Shown: positions 34,153-42,491, numbered from the stretch's first letter. The stretch is DNA of 49,213 nucleotides from Actinomadura macra NBRC 14102 (GCF_001552215.1 NZ_BCQT01000022.1:1-49213); one strand, 5' to 3'. A program made the numbers and translations. The notes: generated by a model from the letters alone, not told the origin.

Positions 34153-34235
34153 GATGGAGTGCCTTTCTGGGCTAGGGACATGGACTACGTACCTCGGCCA
34201 CCCGGGGAGGGCGGCCGGCGATTCGACCCAGCCTT

Positions 34236-34257
34236 CTCACCTCCGGCTGGAGGTGAG
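34236..34257 (-). terminator. hairpin after tRNA-Met
   Basis: Perfect 9-bp stem CTCACCTCC/GGAGGTGAG with a 4-base loop between tRNA-Met and rpmG. There is no T run; it may be a processing or weak termination signal. Confidence 0.45.
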
Positions 34258-34269
34258 AGACATGGGTAG

Positions 34270-34343
34270 TAGCGAGGGCCGGACTTGAACCGGCGACACA
34301 GCGATTATGAGCCGCTTGCTCTGCCTGACTGAGCTACCCCGCC
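34270..34343 (-). tRNA. tRNA-Met (CAT), elongator type
   Basis: Minus strand: acceptor GGCGGGG with CCTCGCT (two G-U pairs), D arm AGCTCAGTCAGGCAGAGC, anticodon stem AGCGG/TCGCT with loop CTCATAA (anticodon CAT), T arm GCCGG-TTCAAGT-CCGGC. No 3' CCA is encoded. It lies upstream of rpmG, as in other actinobacteria. Confidence 0.93.
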
Positions 34344-34845
34344 GTGATGGTCGGTGTGGACCGGATTGCAAGGATACCGGATGCTCACCGAGCCCAGGAA
34401 ACGAGAAGCCCCCGGCACGCCATGATCGGGGAATCGGTTCGTGGGCCCCCGGGACCGTCTCCCAGGCTACCGGGTATGGCCGACGACCTGCGAAACGCCC
34501 TGCTGGAACCGGTGGGACGGTACCACAGGCCCCCGTATGGAGCGAATCAGGCAGCGGCGGCAGGAGGGCCGGGTCACGGCTCGGCCTGGTGATCGCCGGT
34601 CACGGGCGAGCGGCTCCACCGAGGTGCTCTTGGTCACCCGGGGACGGAGCTCGACCGGCACGCCTTGCCGTGGCGGTCTCTGAGGCGCCACCCCTTGGTC
34701 AGAAAGTGACCGCATCGCGACAACTCCAGAGCGAACACTGGCCAATGAACCGGTAAGCGACGTTGAATGGCATCCGGCAGGGGAATCACGTCCGTCGGAA
34801 TGAAGATCGGGTAACGCGCGCATCGGCATCGGCGAGGGTCTTTCT
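34344..34845. other. 502-base region with no supported gene
   Basis: No ORF here has a convincing ribosome site, family motif or codon pattern on either strand. It should hold the promoters of tRNA-Met (minus) and of the metallopeptidase locus (plus), but no good -35/-10 pair was found. Confidence 0.6.
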
Positions 34846-35694
34846 ATGACCGTTTCCTGTCATCGGCGGGTGTACGCGTTATGGGCGAACGAAGAACGTT
34901 CAAACGCCTGGGTCTATCTCGACCATGTCGGATGGCGAAAGCTCGACGATACCAATGACGACGCCTGTACCGATCTTCTCCTGATCGCCGCCCAGGCCAA
35001 GGCCGAGGGGCGACCGTGCGCGTCCGCGAGGTGCTGCGCGGCGATCGCTGGTTCGTCACCGAGATCTACGACCTGCGCCCCTCGCCGCCGCCGGTGGCCC
35101 AGGAGGTCTCCTCCAGGGTCTCCGAGTGCATCTACGGCTGGACGGCCGCGTTCCGGCAGCAGGGCACGCACATCTCCGCGCGGATCAGGCTCGTACCCGA
35201 CGAGCTCGTACCCGACGAGGACGTGCCGGCGGAACTGCTGGGAGAGGTCAAGGGCCGCTGGAAGAAGGGAATCGAGAAGAAGTGGAGTTTGGCGCTTCGC
35301 GTGCTGCCGTACCGCGGATTGCCCGGCGCCCTGCGCGCTGACGTTCGAAGTGCAATGGGTGGAGTCGGACCAGCACCTCAGCGTCCAGGTGAAGAAAGGA
35401 GCGGGCCGGAGCAACCTGGGGCTGTGGTACACCGGCGACTCCGGTGACGTGGCCTCCCACGAATTCGGTCATCTGCTCGGGCACCCAGACGAATATCGGG
35501 ACGGCGTTTGCCCCGACCGGAGTCCGGTCGGGACCGGCACCGTCATGGACGACAACACCGAGGTCGTCCAGCGATTGTGCGAGCCCGAGCACGAACGGGC
35601 GGCGGAGGCCATCTACGAGGTGGCGGGACGGCTGATGGACGAGCCGTCGCCGCGGCCATGGCGAGAGGGGGAGCCGCCCACATGGCATGGCTGA
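34846..35694 (+). pseudogene. zinc metallopeptidase with N-terminal ALW/DDACTD domain, two frameshifts
   Basis: Homology-like sequence switches frame twice: frame 1 (VYALWANEERSNAWVYLD, DDACTDLLLIAAQAK) to about 35014, a second frame (RVREVLRGDRWFVTEIYDL) to about 35325, then back to frame 1. The end holds a clear zinc peptidase site at 35458, HEFGHLLGHPDEY, then TGTVMDDNTEVVQR. No signal peptide is seen. The first ~60 residues match the start of the next gene. Single-base changes at the two switches would restore one ~283-aa protein. Either the gene is dead or the sequence has errors. Confidence 0.6.
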
Positions 35695-35902
35695 ACGGCA
35701 AGAAGGTGGACGCGCTGTGGTCGAACGAGCAGCGTTCCAACGTGCACGGGTGGATCGACGGCGCGTGGCGGGGAAGTTCCAGGACGTCCACGATGACGCG
35801 TGCACGGACTTCGCGGTGCTGGCCGCGCACGCGAAGGACGGCAACCGTTTCGTCGAAGTCCGGGTCGAGGACGGCCGCGTGAAGGAGATGTACATCTGGT
35901 GA
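35682..35902 (+). pseudogene. small protein with ALW/DDACTD domain, one frameshift
   Basis: It starts at ATG 35682 behind GGGGGAG, inside the end of the peptidase gene. The first 30 residues (MAWLNGKKVDALWSNEQRSN, HGWIDGAWR) run in one frame. At a G run near 35767-35770 the reading moves to another frame (KFQDVHDDACTDFAVLAAHAK, then VRVEDGRVKEMYIW). The whole is a ~73-aa version of the peptidase's N-terminal domain. The single-base change lies in a GGGG tract. Confidence 0.6.
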
Positions 35903-36207
35903 CCGCGCACGAGCCCGTCCCGCTCACCGAGGCCGAGGTCGCGATACTGGCGGGCGACCGCGGCGAGGCGGAACCGGCCGTGCAGCGGATACGTGCGGCG
36001 CGGCCCAGCGGAGAGATCGGCCACCTCGTCAGCGAGAAGGGCGGCCCCGCCACCGTCAGCGCGGACGAGATGGAGGCCATGCGGCAGGCCGGGGCACCGG
36101 CGGAACCCGTCCGCGAGCGCTTCACCGCGAGCGCCGCGGGAGAGGAACGCGCGAGCGCCCCGGTGGACCGCAAGGACCGGCCCGGCCGCTCACCAGAGTC
36201 CGGATAA
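35899..36207 (+). CDS. hypothetical protein, third gene of metallopeptidase locus
   Basis: 102 aa. GTG start overlaps the preceding stop (GTGA), which implies translational coupling and removes the longer upstream reading. Charged, Ala/Glu/Arg-rich, with no membrane helix or cysteine; the last 35 residues look disordered. I recognise no family. Close packing with the two frameshifted genes suggests one functional unit. Confidence 0.55.
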   Translation: MTAHEPVPLTEAEVAILAGDRGEAEPAVQRIRAARPSGEIGHLVSEKGGPATVSADEMEAMRQAGAPAEPVRERFTASAAGEERASAPVDRKDRPGRSPESG

Positions 36208-36211
36208 ACCG

Positions 36212-36244
36212 AAAAGGCCGCCCCCGATGATCTCGGGAACGGCC
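36212..36244 (-). terminator. terminator after tRNA-Thr
   Basis: On the minus strand GGCCG-TT-CCCGA / TCGGG-GG-CGGCC is followed by TTTT (36212-36215), starting about 13 bases after the tRNA. It may also stop the + strand gene ending at 36207. Confidence 0.85.
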
Positions 36245-36256
36245 GGTGACGTGTGG

Positions 36257-36329
36257 AGCCCCTTTACGGAATCGAACCGTAGACCTTCTCCTTACCATGG
36301 AGACGCTCTGCCGACTGAGCTAAAGGGGC
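36257..36329 (-). tRNA. tRNA-Thr (GGT)
   Basis: Minus strand: acceptor GCCCCTT/AAGGGGC, D arm AGCTCAGTCGGCAGAGC, anticodon stem TCTCC/GGAGA with loop ATGGTAA (anticodon GGT), T arm TACGG-TTCGATT-CCGTA. No 3' CCA is encoded. Confidence 0.97.
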
Positions 36330-36420
36330 CTGCGTCGTTCGCGCATGAAAACCATACAGGGTTCGAGGCCCGGTTGCGAAATCGTTTGGGGCATCGCGCG
36401 GAGGCGTGCTCCGCCGCTGG

Positions 36421-36684
36421 TCAGCGCAGGAGATCACGGGCGATGGCGAGCTGCTGGATCTGGCTCGTCCCCTCGTAGATGCGGAACAGGCGGACGTCCC
36501 GGTAGAAGCGCTCGACGGCGACGCCGCGCATGTAGCCCATGCCGCCATAGACCTGCACGGCGCGGTCGGCGACACGTCCGACCATCTCGGAACAGAAGTA
36601 CTTGGCGCAGGACGGTTCGTGCCTGTCCTCTCCGGCGTCGTGGGCGCGAGCCGCTTCCAGCACCATCGAGCGTCCCGCCGACAC
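36421..36684 (-). pseudogene. acyl-CoA dehydrogenase, C-terminal fragment
   Basis: 87 residues match the last quarter of acyl-CoA dehydrogenases: CAKYFCSEMVGRVADRAVQ, VYGGMGYMRG, then RFYRDVRLFRIYEGTSQIQ. The FAD-binding N-terminal and middle domains (about 290 residues) are missing. The upstream boundary touches the PP2C-like gene at 36716. This is a truncated remnant, probably left by a deletion. Confidence 0.85.
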
Positions 36685-36715
36685 GCCGCAGCAGGGTGAT
36701 CACCGCTCCGGCCGG

Positions 36716-37453
36716 CTAGAAGCGCACCAGCACCGCGGTGGCATCGTCGTATCGCTTCCCCCTCTCGACGACCCCCGACGCCTCGGCGACCCTCGTCCGC
36801 CGGACGAGTTCCCTCGGCCCTTCCTCGTCCAGGACCTGGAGCAGCCCGTCCCAGCTCATGGTCTCGAACACCTCCACCAGCCTGGACGCCCCGTCGCTCA
36901 GCACCGCCGCCCGCTTCAGCCCCGCGACCGGCACCTCACCCGTCAGGCCCTCATACGCGACCTCCGGATTGGAGGCCGCCACCCAGAACCCCCCCGGGCT
37001 GTTCCTGACCTTCCGCACGGCCTCCACGGTGTAGCTGGGCAGCCGGTCCACCCGGTCGTCCCGGAAGACGACGATCTCCCCGGTGTCCACCACGATCGGC
37101 GAATCCGCCAGCACGTACCACTCCACGACCTCGCCCCGCCGTCGCAGCAACGACACCGTCGCCGACGGGTTGTCCGGATTCTCCAGGTCGCATGTCCCGG
37201 TGTGCGCCTCCCCGGTCACCTTGATCGCCTCCGCCACCAGATCGGGCAGCGGCTCACCGTCCTCCAGCGCCATCCGCGCCGCGATCTGCCCGCCGATCCG
37301 CCGCACCAGCCAAGCCGGGTCATGCCGGCAGCCGCTGTCGATCCCCGGCAGCGCCGTCACCCCGTCCAGCAACACGACCCATCCGGGCCCCGCGGCGACG
37401 AAATCCTCGTTGGCCTGTCCTGGCACCGGTTCACTCACATAACTCACCTGCAC
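36716..37453 (-). CDS. PP2C-like phosphatase domain protein
   Basis: 245 aa, GTG start. PP2C-type landmarks: ANEDFVAAGPGWVVLLDGV near the N-terminus (first metal-binding Asp region), AAVLSDGASRLVEV in the middle, and DDATAVLVRF at the end. Some canonical metal ligands differ (for example DGVT rather than DGMGG), so activity is uncertain. No membrane helix. It follows a membrane protein and a MerR regulator on the same strand, with a 43-base gap. Confidence 0.7.
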   Translation of the reverse strand: MQVSYVSEPVPGQANEDFVAAGPGWVVLLDGVTALPGIDSGCRHDPAWLVRRIGGQIAARMALEDGEPLPDLVAEAIKVTGEAHTGTCDLENPDNPSATVSLLRRRGEVVEWYVLADSPIVVDTGEIVVFRDDRVDRLPSYTVEAVRKVRNSPGGFWVAASNPEVAYEGLTGEVPVAGLKRAAVLSDGASRLVEVFETMSWDGLLQVLDEEGPRELVRRTRVAEASGVVERGKRYDDATAVLVRF

Positions 37454-37496
37454 GAGTGCAGTTCTACCCGCAATCCCGCCCCTTCTGGCCCCCGGC

Positions 37497-38324
37497 TCAG
37501 GACCACCTCTGATGGGCCTTGATGAGCTCGTCCGGACGATCGGCGAAGAAGCGGATGACCCGCGCGTCGGCCCGCTGCCCGAGCGGCCGGACGACGGCGA
37601 TCGGCTCCTTCAGCTCGACCACCACGTTCGTCTGCGCCGCCACCGCCACTGACAGTTTCCCGTCCTGCACCCGGACCATGCCGCTCTCGCTGTAATTGCG
37701 CACGAGCCGCATCGAGGAGATCCGGTCCCGGGGAACACGCAGATCGAAGAAGGCGCCGTACCGGATGCGCATCTCCCCGTCCGACAGCACATGCGGCCGT
37801 GTCACGCACGCGGCGATGACCGCAAGCACGATGAGGACCGAATACAGGTCGACCGCCAGGACGACCTTGCGCACCGGCCCAGGAGCCCCGACCCCTTGGA
37901 GCAGGACCTCCGTGACAACGGCCTCCAACGCCATCACGAAGAGAAACGCCAGCTGCATGGACGTCTGCGCGCCGGAATAGGAGACGCCGACAGAACCCGG
38001 CGGCACCCCATGCCGGCGCCGCACGGCCAGCAGAACGAGACTGACCATGCCCTTGGTGTCGAACCCCAGAACCCGGCGCACCTTCTCCGGCACCAGTTCG
38101 TCCACGCTCCCCCGCAACGCCGCCCACCTCCGCGCCCCGTCCCGACGCCTCTTGCCGTACAGCCGCCACCCCACCGCGACTTCCAGAACAAGAACCGCCC
38201 CGACCACGGCCTCGCCCGAATCCACAAGCGTCCGGGGCAACGAGATCCCCGACGCCACCAGAACCAGCAGCACCGCCTCCGCCGGAAGTATCGCGAACAA
38301 TGCCGCACGCGCGACCCTCAGCAC
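37497..38324 (-). CDS. membrane protein with C-terminal PH-like region
   Basis: 275 aa. Hydrophobic helices lie near residues 5-30, 38-55, about 120-140 and 155-180. The C-terminal part (HVLSDGEMRIRYGAFFDLRVPRDRISSM) has the strand pattern of bacterial PH domains. It overlaps the merR stop by 7 bases, so it is co-translated with the regulator. I do not recognise a named family, and the substrate or partner is unknown. Confidence 0.65.
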   Translation of the reverse strand: MLRVARAALFAILPAEAVLLVLVASGISLPRTLVDSGEAVVGAVLVLEVAVGWRLYGKRRRDGARRWAALRGSVDELVPEKVRRVLGFDTKGMVSLVLLAVRRRHGVPPGSVGVSYSGAQTSMQLAFLFVMALEAVVTEVLLQGVGAPGPVRKVVLAVDLYSVLIVLAVIAACVTRPHVLSDGEMRIRYGAFFDLRVPRDRISSMRLVRNYSESGMVRVQDGKLSVAVAAQTNVVVELKEPIAVVRPLGQRADARVIRFFADRPDELIKAHQRWS

Positions 38325-39049
38325 TTCCGCTCCCTCAGCAAATCGACGACCCTTCGGAAAACGGCGCCCTGCGCACGAGGCATCTCTTCGATCCAGCCGA
38401 TCTCTTCTCCCCGTTCCACGATCAATGCGGCCATGTCGTCCGGAACAAGAGCCGCGATCGCCGCCGCCACTCCGCCGATACGCGGATCGTCCGCCTCGGC
38501 CCCCACGAGCTCATCGAGCCGCGCATAAAGCGCACGCACCCGCGCCACCATTCCGGGCTCGGCGAAAGGCCGCAGCAGATGCGCGAAGCGCCTCCGATCG
38601 TCCGGCCCGGCCGCCGTGTCGACCAGCGCCAGCAGACCGCGATCCAGCGCAGCGAATCCCGTGCCCCGCGGCAGCTCTCGCAGCACCGACGCCATCTCCG
38701 GCGAAACAGCCGAATCAGGTCCCAGCTCCGCCTCCGCCAGCAACCCTGCCAGCCGAGCCCTCTGCTCTGCGATCGCCTCCTGCCGCCGCGCCAGGTCGGC
38801 GTCCAGCTCGCCCAGCACCTCCCGCAACTCCCGGCCGCGATCATCGGCCAGGACGTCCCGGACCTCGTCCAGCGAGAGCCCCAGCTCCACCAGCCGCCGT
38901 ACCCGCGCGAGCAGCACCGCGTCCCGCACCCGGTACTCCCGGTACCCGTTGGCGAGCCGCGCGGGCTCGGGCAGCAGCCCGAGATGGTGATAGTGGCGCA
39001 CGGTCCGGGTCGAGACCCCGACCAGCGCAGCAACCTCCCCGATCCGCAT
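38318..39049 (-). CDS. MerR-family transcriptional regulator
   Basis: 243 aa. N-terminal winged helix (MRIGEVAALVGVSTRTVRHYHHLGLLPEP, then GYREYRVRDAVLLARVRRLVELG), a coiled-coil dimerisation helix (RRQEAIAEQRARLAGLL) and a ~120-residue C-terminal effector domain without paired metal cysteines. This suggests a small-molecule or stress sensor. The ATG lies almost at the predicted transcript start, so the mRNA is probably leaderless. It heads a group with the membrane and PP2C-like genes. Confidence 0.93.
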   Translation of the reverse strand: MRIGEVAALVGVSTRTVRHYHHLGLLPEPARLANGYREYRVRDAVLLARVRRLVELGLSLDEVRDVLADDRGRELREVLGELDADLARRQEAIAEQRARLAGLLAEAELGPDSAVSPEMASVLRELPRGTGFAALDRGLLALVDTAAGPDDRRRFAHLLRPFAEPGMVARVRALYARLDELVGAEADDPRIGGVAAAIAALVPDDMAALIVERGEEIGWIEEMPRAQGAVFRRVVDLLRERKC

Positions 39050-39055
39050 ACCCCC

Positions 39056-39086
39056 ATTACAGACCTTGCCGCAACGTCAAGGTCAA
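39056..39086 (-). promoter_or_regulatory. MerR-type promoter with dyad operator
   Basis: On the minus strand the -35 is TTGACC (39081-39086) and the -10 is TGTAAT (39056-39061), with a 19-base spacer. The spacer holds a perfect dyad GACCTTG-N9-CAAGGTC (39062-39084). The long spacer with a centred dyad is the hallmark of MerR-activated promoters, so the gene is very probably autoregulated. Confidence 0.85.
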
Positions 39087-39214
39087 CCGTCTCCAGACGA
39101 ACCAGGCCCGGCACCCAACGCAACCTCGCCGACCTCAACAACGCCACCGGCACCACAGCGGCATCCACAATGTTTTCCGATCAACATCCATTTCCAGAAA
39201 GCCGGAAATGACCA

Positions 39215-39243
39215 TTCCAACTTTCGTACGAGGTCAATAGAAT
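39215..39243 (+). promoter_or_regulatory. promoter candidate for the pentapeptide-repeat operon
   Basis: The + strand -35 is TTCCAA (39215-39220) and the -10 is TAGAAT (39238-39243), with a 17-base spacer. It lies about 70 bases before the gene start in locally AT-richer DNA. Confidence 0.55.
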
Positions 39244-39312
39244 GCGACGGTAAACGCGGCGTTCACTTGTAGGCTTCATAGCGGAACCTTGAGTTGATCC
39301 GAAGGGTCGGTG

Positions 39313-40440
39313 ATGGGGAAGCGGCGCGACCGCCGGCGGCGATCGGCCCGGCCGACGCCGGTTCCGTCCGAGGCCGGCGCCGAAGAGTCACCGGAACCGT
39401 TCGAGCCCTCATCCCGGTTGGAGTTCGGAGCCGTCATCCTCGTGAACATCGTGACCGCGCTGGCGGCGATCGGCGCCTCGGCCGTCGCCTACCTCGGGGT
39501 CGACGCCTCCCGCGCGGAACTCGACCAGAACCGCCGGGAGCAGGAGGTCGAGGCATACGACAAAGGGCTGGCCCATCTCCAGGCGAACTCCGACGTCACC
39601 CAGCGGGTCAGCGGAGTGCTCGAACTCACGAATCTGGCGTCGCGGTCGAGCGACCGACGCAAGATCATCCTTTCGCTGCTCTGCCAGCATGTCCTCGCCC
39701 GCGCACCGGCCGCCGGCAAGGCCGCCGGAGCCCCCGACGAAGACGTCAAGGCGGCGGTGCGCGCACTCGGAGCGCTCCCCTTCGCACCCGACACCGATCA
39801 GCGGGACCTGGAGGGCGACCGCCTGCCGGTCGTCGACCTGAGCCGGACCCGCCTGCCGGGCATCGACCTCGGATTCACCCACTTCGACGGTGCCCGCTTC
39901 GCCGGCGCCGTGCTGACCGGGACCGACCTGCACCGGGCCAGCCTGCGCGGCGCCGACTTCACCGGCGCCTCGCTCGCCAGGGCGAATCTGAACGTCGCCA
40001 TCCTCTACAACGCGACCTTCGTGCGCGCACATCTCGAGCACGCCGACCTCAACGGAGCCCAGATGCACGAGGCCGTCCTCGGCGACGCCCATCTCACCGG
40101 GGCCGACCTCGGGGGCGCCCGGCTGGACGGGGCTGGCCTGCAGAACGCCCGTCTGACCGGCACGAAGCTGGAAGGCGCCTGGCTCGGCGACGCGCACATC
40201 GCCAACGCCGACCTGCGCGGGGCGCACCTGTCCGGAGCCACGCTGACCGGCGCCGACCTGTCCGGAGCCGACCTCGCCGGCGCGGACCTCACCCAGACGA
40301 AGATCGGCGGAACGGACCTGTCCAGAGCCCGCAACCTCACCCTCGGTCAACTCCACAAGACCGTGGGGAGCACCAAGGCCACCCGGCTTCCCCCCGGCTT
40401 CGGCTGGACCGGCAGCAAGATCATCAAAGTGAAGGAGTGA
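39313..40440 (+). CDS. membrane-anchored pentapeptide-repeat protein
   Basis: 375 aa. ATG 39313 was chosen over GTG 39310 because GAAGGG is 6 bases upstream. After a basic N-terminus there is one membrane helix (FGAVILVNIVTALAAIGASAVAYLG). A helical segment follows (RVSGVLELTNLASRSSDRRKIILSLLCQHV), as in other actinobacterial members. From about residue 150 to 345 come some 35 pentapeptide repeats of the A(D/N)LXX type, forming a right-handed quadrilateral beta helix. Function unknown. It is first in a three-gene coupled operon. Confidence 0.85.
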   Translation: MGKRRDRRRRSARPTPVPSEAGAEESPEPFEPSSRLEFGAVILVNIVTALAAIGASAVAYLGVDASRAELDQNRREQEVEAYDKGLAHLQANSDVTQRVSGVLELTNLASRSSDRRKIILSLLCQHVLARAPAAGKAAGAPDEDVKAAVRALGALPFAPDTDQRDLEGDRLPVVDLSRTRLPGIDLGFTHFDGARFAGAVLTGTDLHRASLRGADFTGASLARANLNVAILYNATFVRAHLEHADLNGAQMHEAVLGDAHLTGADLGGARLDGAGLQNARLTGTKLEGAWLGDAHIANADLRGAHLSGATLTGADLSGADLAGADLTQTKIGGTDLSRARNLTLGQLHKTVGSTKATRLPPGFGWTGSKIIKVKE

Positions 40441-40442
40441 CG

Positions 40443-41306
40443 ATGCGCACGTCCTCGATCATGGCCTGCGCGGTATGGCTCCTGTTATCGCTGACGAGCG
40501 CATGCGGCGAGTCGGACGAGCTCCGGATCGTGTCGCTGTCCCCCACCGCCACCGAGATCCTCTACGCGACCGGAGCCGGAGACGAGATCGTCGCGGTCGA
40601 CAACGTCTCCGACCATCCGTCCGAGGCCAGGGCCAAGCAGGACCCGAAACTCGTAGCGATCAACCCCAGCTTCCAGGACGTCATGCGGCACGACCCCGAC
40701 ATCGTGATCATCACCAGGATCGACGGCCAACCCGCCGACCAGGGCGTGATCGCCGAGCTCCGCGACGCGAAGGTCCGGGTCGAGATCGAAAGACCCCCCA
40801 AGAACCTCGACGGCCTCTACGGGGAGATCCGGCGACTCGGAACGATCGTGGGAAGGACCGACCGCGCCGCATCGCTCGCGCGCACCCTCCGCTCCCAGAT
40901 CGACGCCGCCGTGGCGAGCGTCCCGAAAGGCCCGGAGCGCACCTACTTCCACGAGATCGACAAGGGCTTCTACACGGCGACCTCGACCACGTTCATCGGC
41001 TCGGTCTACCGGCTGTTCAACCTGCGCAACATCGCCGACGCCTACGACACGAAGAACTCCGGCTACCCGAAGATCACCTCGCGCGACGTCATCGAGCGGG
41101 ACCCACAGTTCGTCTTCCTTGCTGACACGAAGTGCTGCGGCCAGAACGAGAAAACGGTCCGGGCCAGACCAGGCTGGGCCACGATGGCGGCCCTGCGTTC
41201 CCCTGGCCACGTCGTCGAACTGGACGACGACGTGGCCTCCCGCTGGGGCCCACGAGTGATCGACTTCGTCACGAGAGTCGCAGCGGCCATCCGAAACGCG
41301 AAATGA
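40443..41306 (+). CDS. BtuF/FecB-like helical-backbone substrate-binding lipoprotein
   Basis: 287 aa. AAGGAG sits 5 bases before ATG 40443, overlapping the upstream stop. A signal peptide ends near a weak lipobox (LTSAC). The fold matches type III binding proteins for cobalamin, haem or siderophore: RIVSLSPTATEILYATGAGDEIVAVD, then DPDIVIIT, a long linking helix, and a second lobe. An unusual CC pair sits in FLADTKCCGQNEKTV. No permease or ATPase lies nearby, so it is either an orphan binder or works with its unusual neighbours. Confidence 0.85.
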   Translation: MRTSSIMACAVWLLLSLTSACGESDELRIVSLSPTATEILYATGAGDEIVAVDNVSDHPSEARAKQDPKLVAINPSFQDVMRHDPDIVIITRIDGQPADQGVIAELRDAKVRVEIERPPKNLDGLYGEIRRLGTIVGRTDRAASLARTLRSQIDAAVASVPKGPERTYFHEIDKGFYTATSTTFIGSVYRLFNLRNIADAYDTKNSGYPKITSRDVIERDPQFVFLADTKCCGQNEKTVRARPGWATMAALRSPGHVVELDDDVASRWGPRVIDFVTRVAAAIRNAK

Positions 41307-42490
41307 GGCGAGACATGTCCGCTTCCCGAAGGACCATCCTCCTGACCGGCCTGGCGCTCGCGGCGGGAACCCCGGCCACGTCCACAGCCGCCACCGCTGC
41401 GTCCCGAACCCCGCAGGGCGCTCCCCTGCCACCCCTCCTCCGCTCGCACGCGGACCTGGCCGCCCGAGGCATCCGGGCCCCCGGGGTCGCACCGACCGCG
41501 CTCCCCATCAAGACGGACGGCACGACCTACCAGATGGCACAGTCCCTCGCCTGGCTCGACGCGGGCCACTTCGCGGTCGGCCGCTGGGACGGCAGCATGA
41601 GCGTCTTCACCTACAACCCCTCCGCGGTCTCCGGCCCCACCATCGACGTCGCCGTCAACAGCCCGTCCGAGCAGGGCGTACAGATGGTCACCGCGGTGAC
41701 CGGCAACCTCCTGGCCTCGTCCAACGACGACCGCTCCTTCATCCTGTGGAGGGGCACCCGGGGCTGGACCGCCCTGCGTCAAAAGAAGATCGGTTACGAC
41801 CCGGCCCTCGGCGTGGCCACCAGCGGCAGGACGGTCACGGTCGCCGGCCGCAGGATCCTGTGTGTGGGCCACACCACCGGACGGCTGTCCCTATGGTCGA
41901 TCTCGGACGGCACCGCCACGCTCCAGAAGACCCTCGACCTGAGAAACCCGGCGCCGGTCAACCCATGGGACCTCCACGACATCCGTGCCATCGAACCCGC
42001 CGCCGGAACCAAGGTCATCACCGGCTCGGAGGACGGCTATCTCTGCGTCGTCGACGTCCGATCCCAGAAGATCCTCTCCCAGACCGTCTTCAACCCGACC
42101 GCCCAACGCGGAATCAACGATCTCGACGTGCGGGGAAACGACCTGCTGGTCGTGAACTGCTCCGTCGGCCCGCAGGACCGCAACCTGTGGCTCTTCAGCC
42201 TCGACCCGACCACCGGACAACCGACCCTGAAGACGAGCACCAACCTCCTCGTCGACGAACGCAGGCCCCAGGCCTTCGCCTTCAGCGTCGTCTGGGCCGC
42301 CTACCCCCAGGGCCCGTGCTGGTTCGTCTCCACGGAGGAAGGCGCCCTCTGGATGGGCACCCCCGACCTCAAGGTCCTCGGATACCAGCAGGTCACCGCC
42401 CCCCTGGGCTCAGCCCTCGGCTGGACGACGAACCCCGGCCGCCTGGCCCTCGTCTCACACGACCTCTACGAGTTCACCACCGGCGTCTGA
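41303..42490 (+). CDS. exported beta-propeller-like protein
   Basis: 395 aa. ATG 41303 overlaps the upstream stop (ATGA); ATG 41315 is an alternative. The N-terminus carries a twin-Arg signal (SRRTILLTGLALAAG), so Tat export is likely. The mature part has repeating blade-like blocks: FAVGRWDGSMSVFTY, LLASSNDDRSFILWRG, LCVGHTTGRLSLWSI, KVITGSEDGYLCVVDVRS. These resemble WD40/quinoprotein-type propellers. No catalytic motif is seen. It is last in the operon, one base from a convergent gene. Confidence 0.75.
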   Translation: MRRDMSASRRTILLTGLALAAGTPATSTAATAASRTPQGAPLPPLLRSHADLAARGIRAPGVAPTALPIKTDGTTYQMAQSLAWLDAGHFAVGRWDGSMSVFTYNPSAVSGPTIDVAVNSPSEQGVQMVTAVTGNLLASSNDDRSFILWRGTRGWTALRQKKIGYDPALGVATSGRTVTVAGRRILCVGHTTGRLSLWSISDGTATLQKTLDLRNPAPVNPWDLHDIRAIEPAAGTKVITGSEDGYLCVVDVRSQKILSQTVFNPTAQRGINDLDVRGNDLLVVNCSVGPQDRNLWLFSLDPTTGQPTLKTSTNLLVDERRPQAFAFSVVWAAYPQGPCWFVSTEEGALWMGTPDLKVLGYQQVTAPLGSALGWTTNPGRLALVSHDLYEFTTGV

Positions 42491-42491
42491 T

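Noticed and set aside
34467..34829. 120-aa minus ORF between tRNA-Met and the metallopeptidase locus
   Set aside because: Arg/Ser/Pro-rich, no ribosome site, no motif; typical chance frame.
39294..40442. 670-aa ORF extending the BtuF-like protein upstream
   Set aside because: The extra residues are an Arg-rich shadow of the pentapeptide-repeat gene; the signal peptide begins at 40443.
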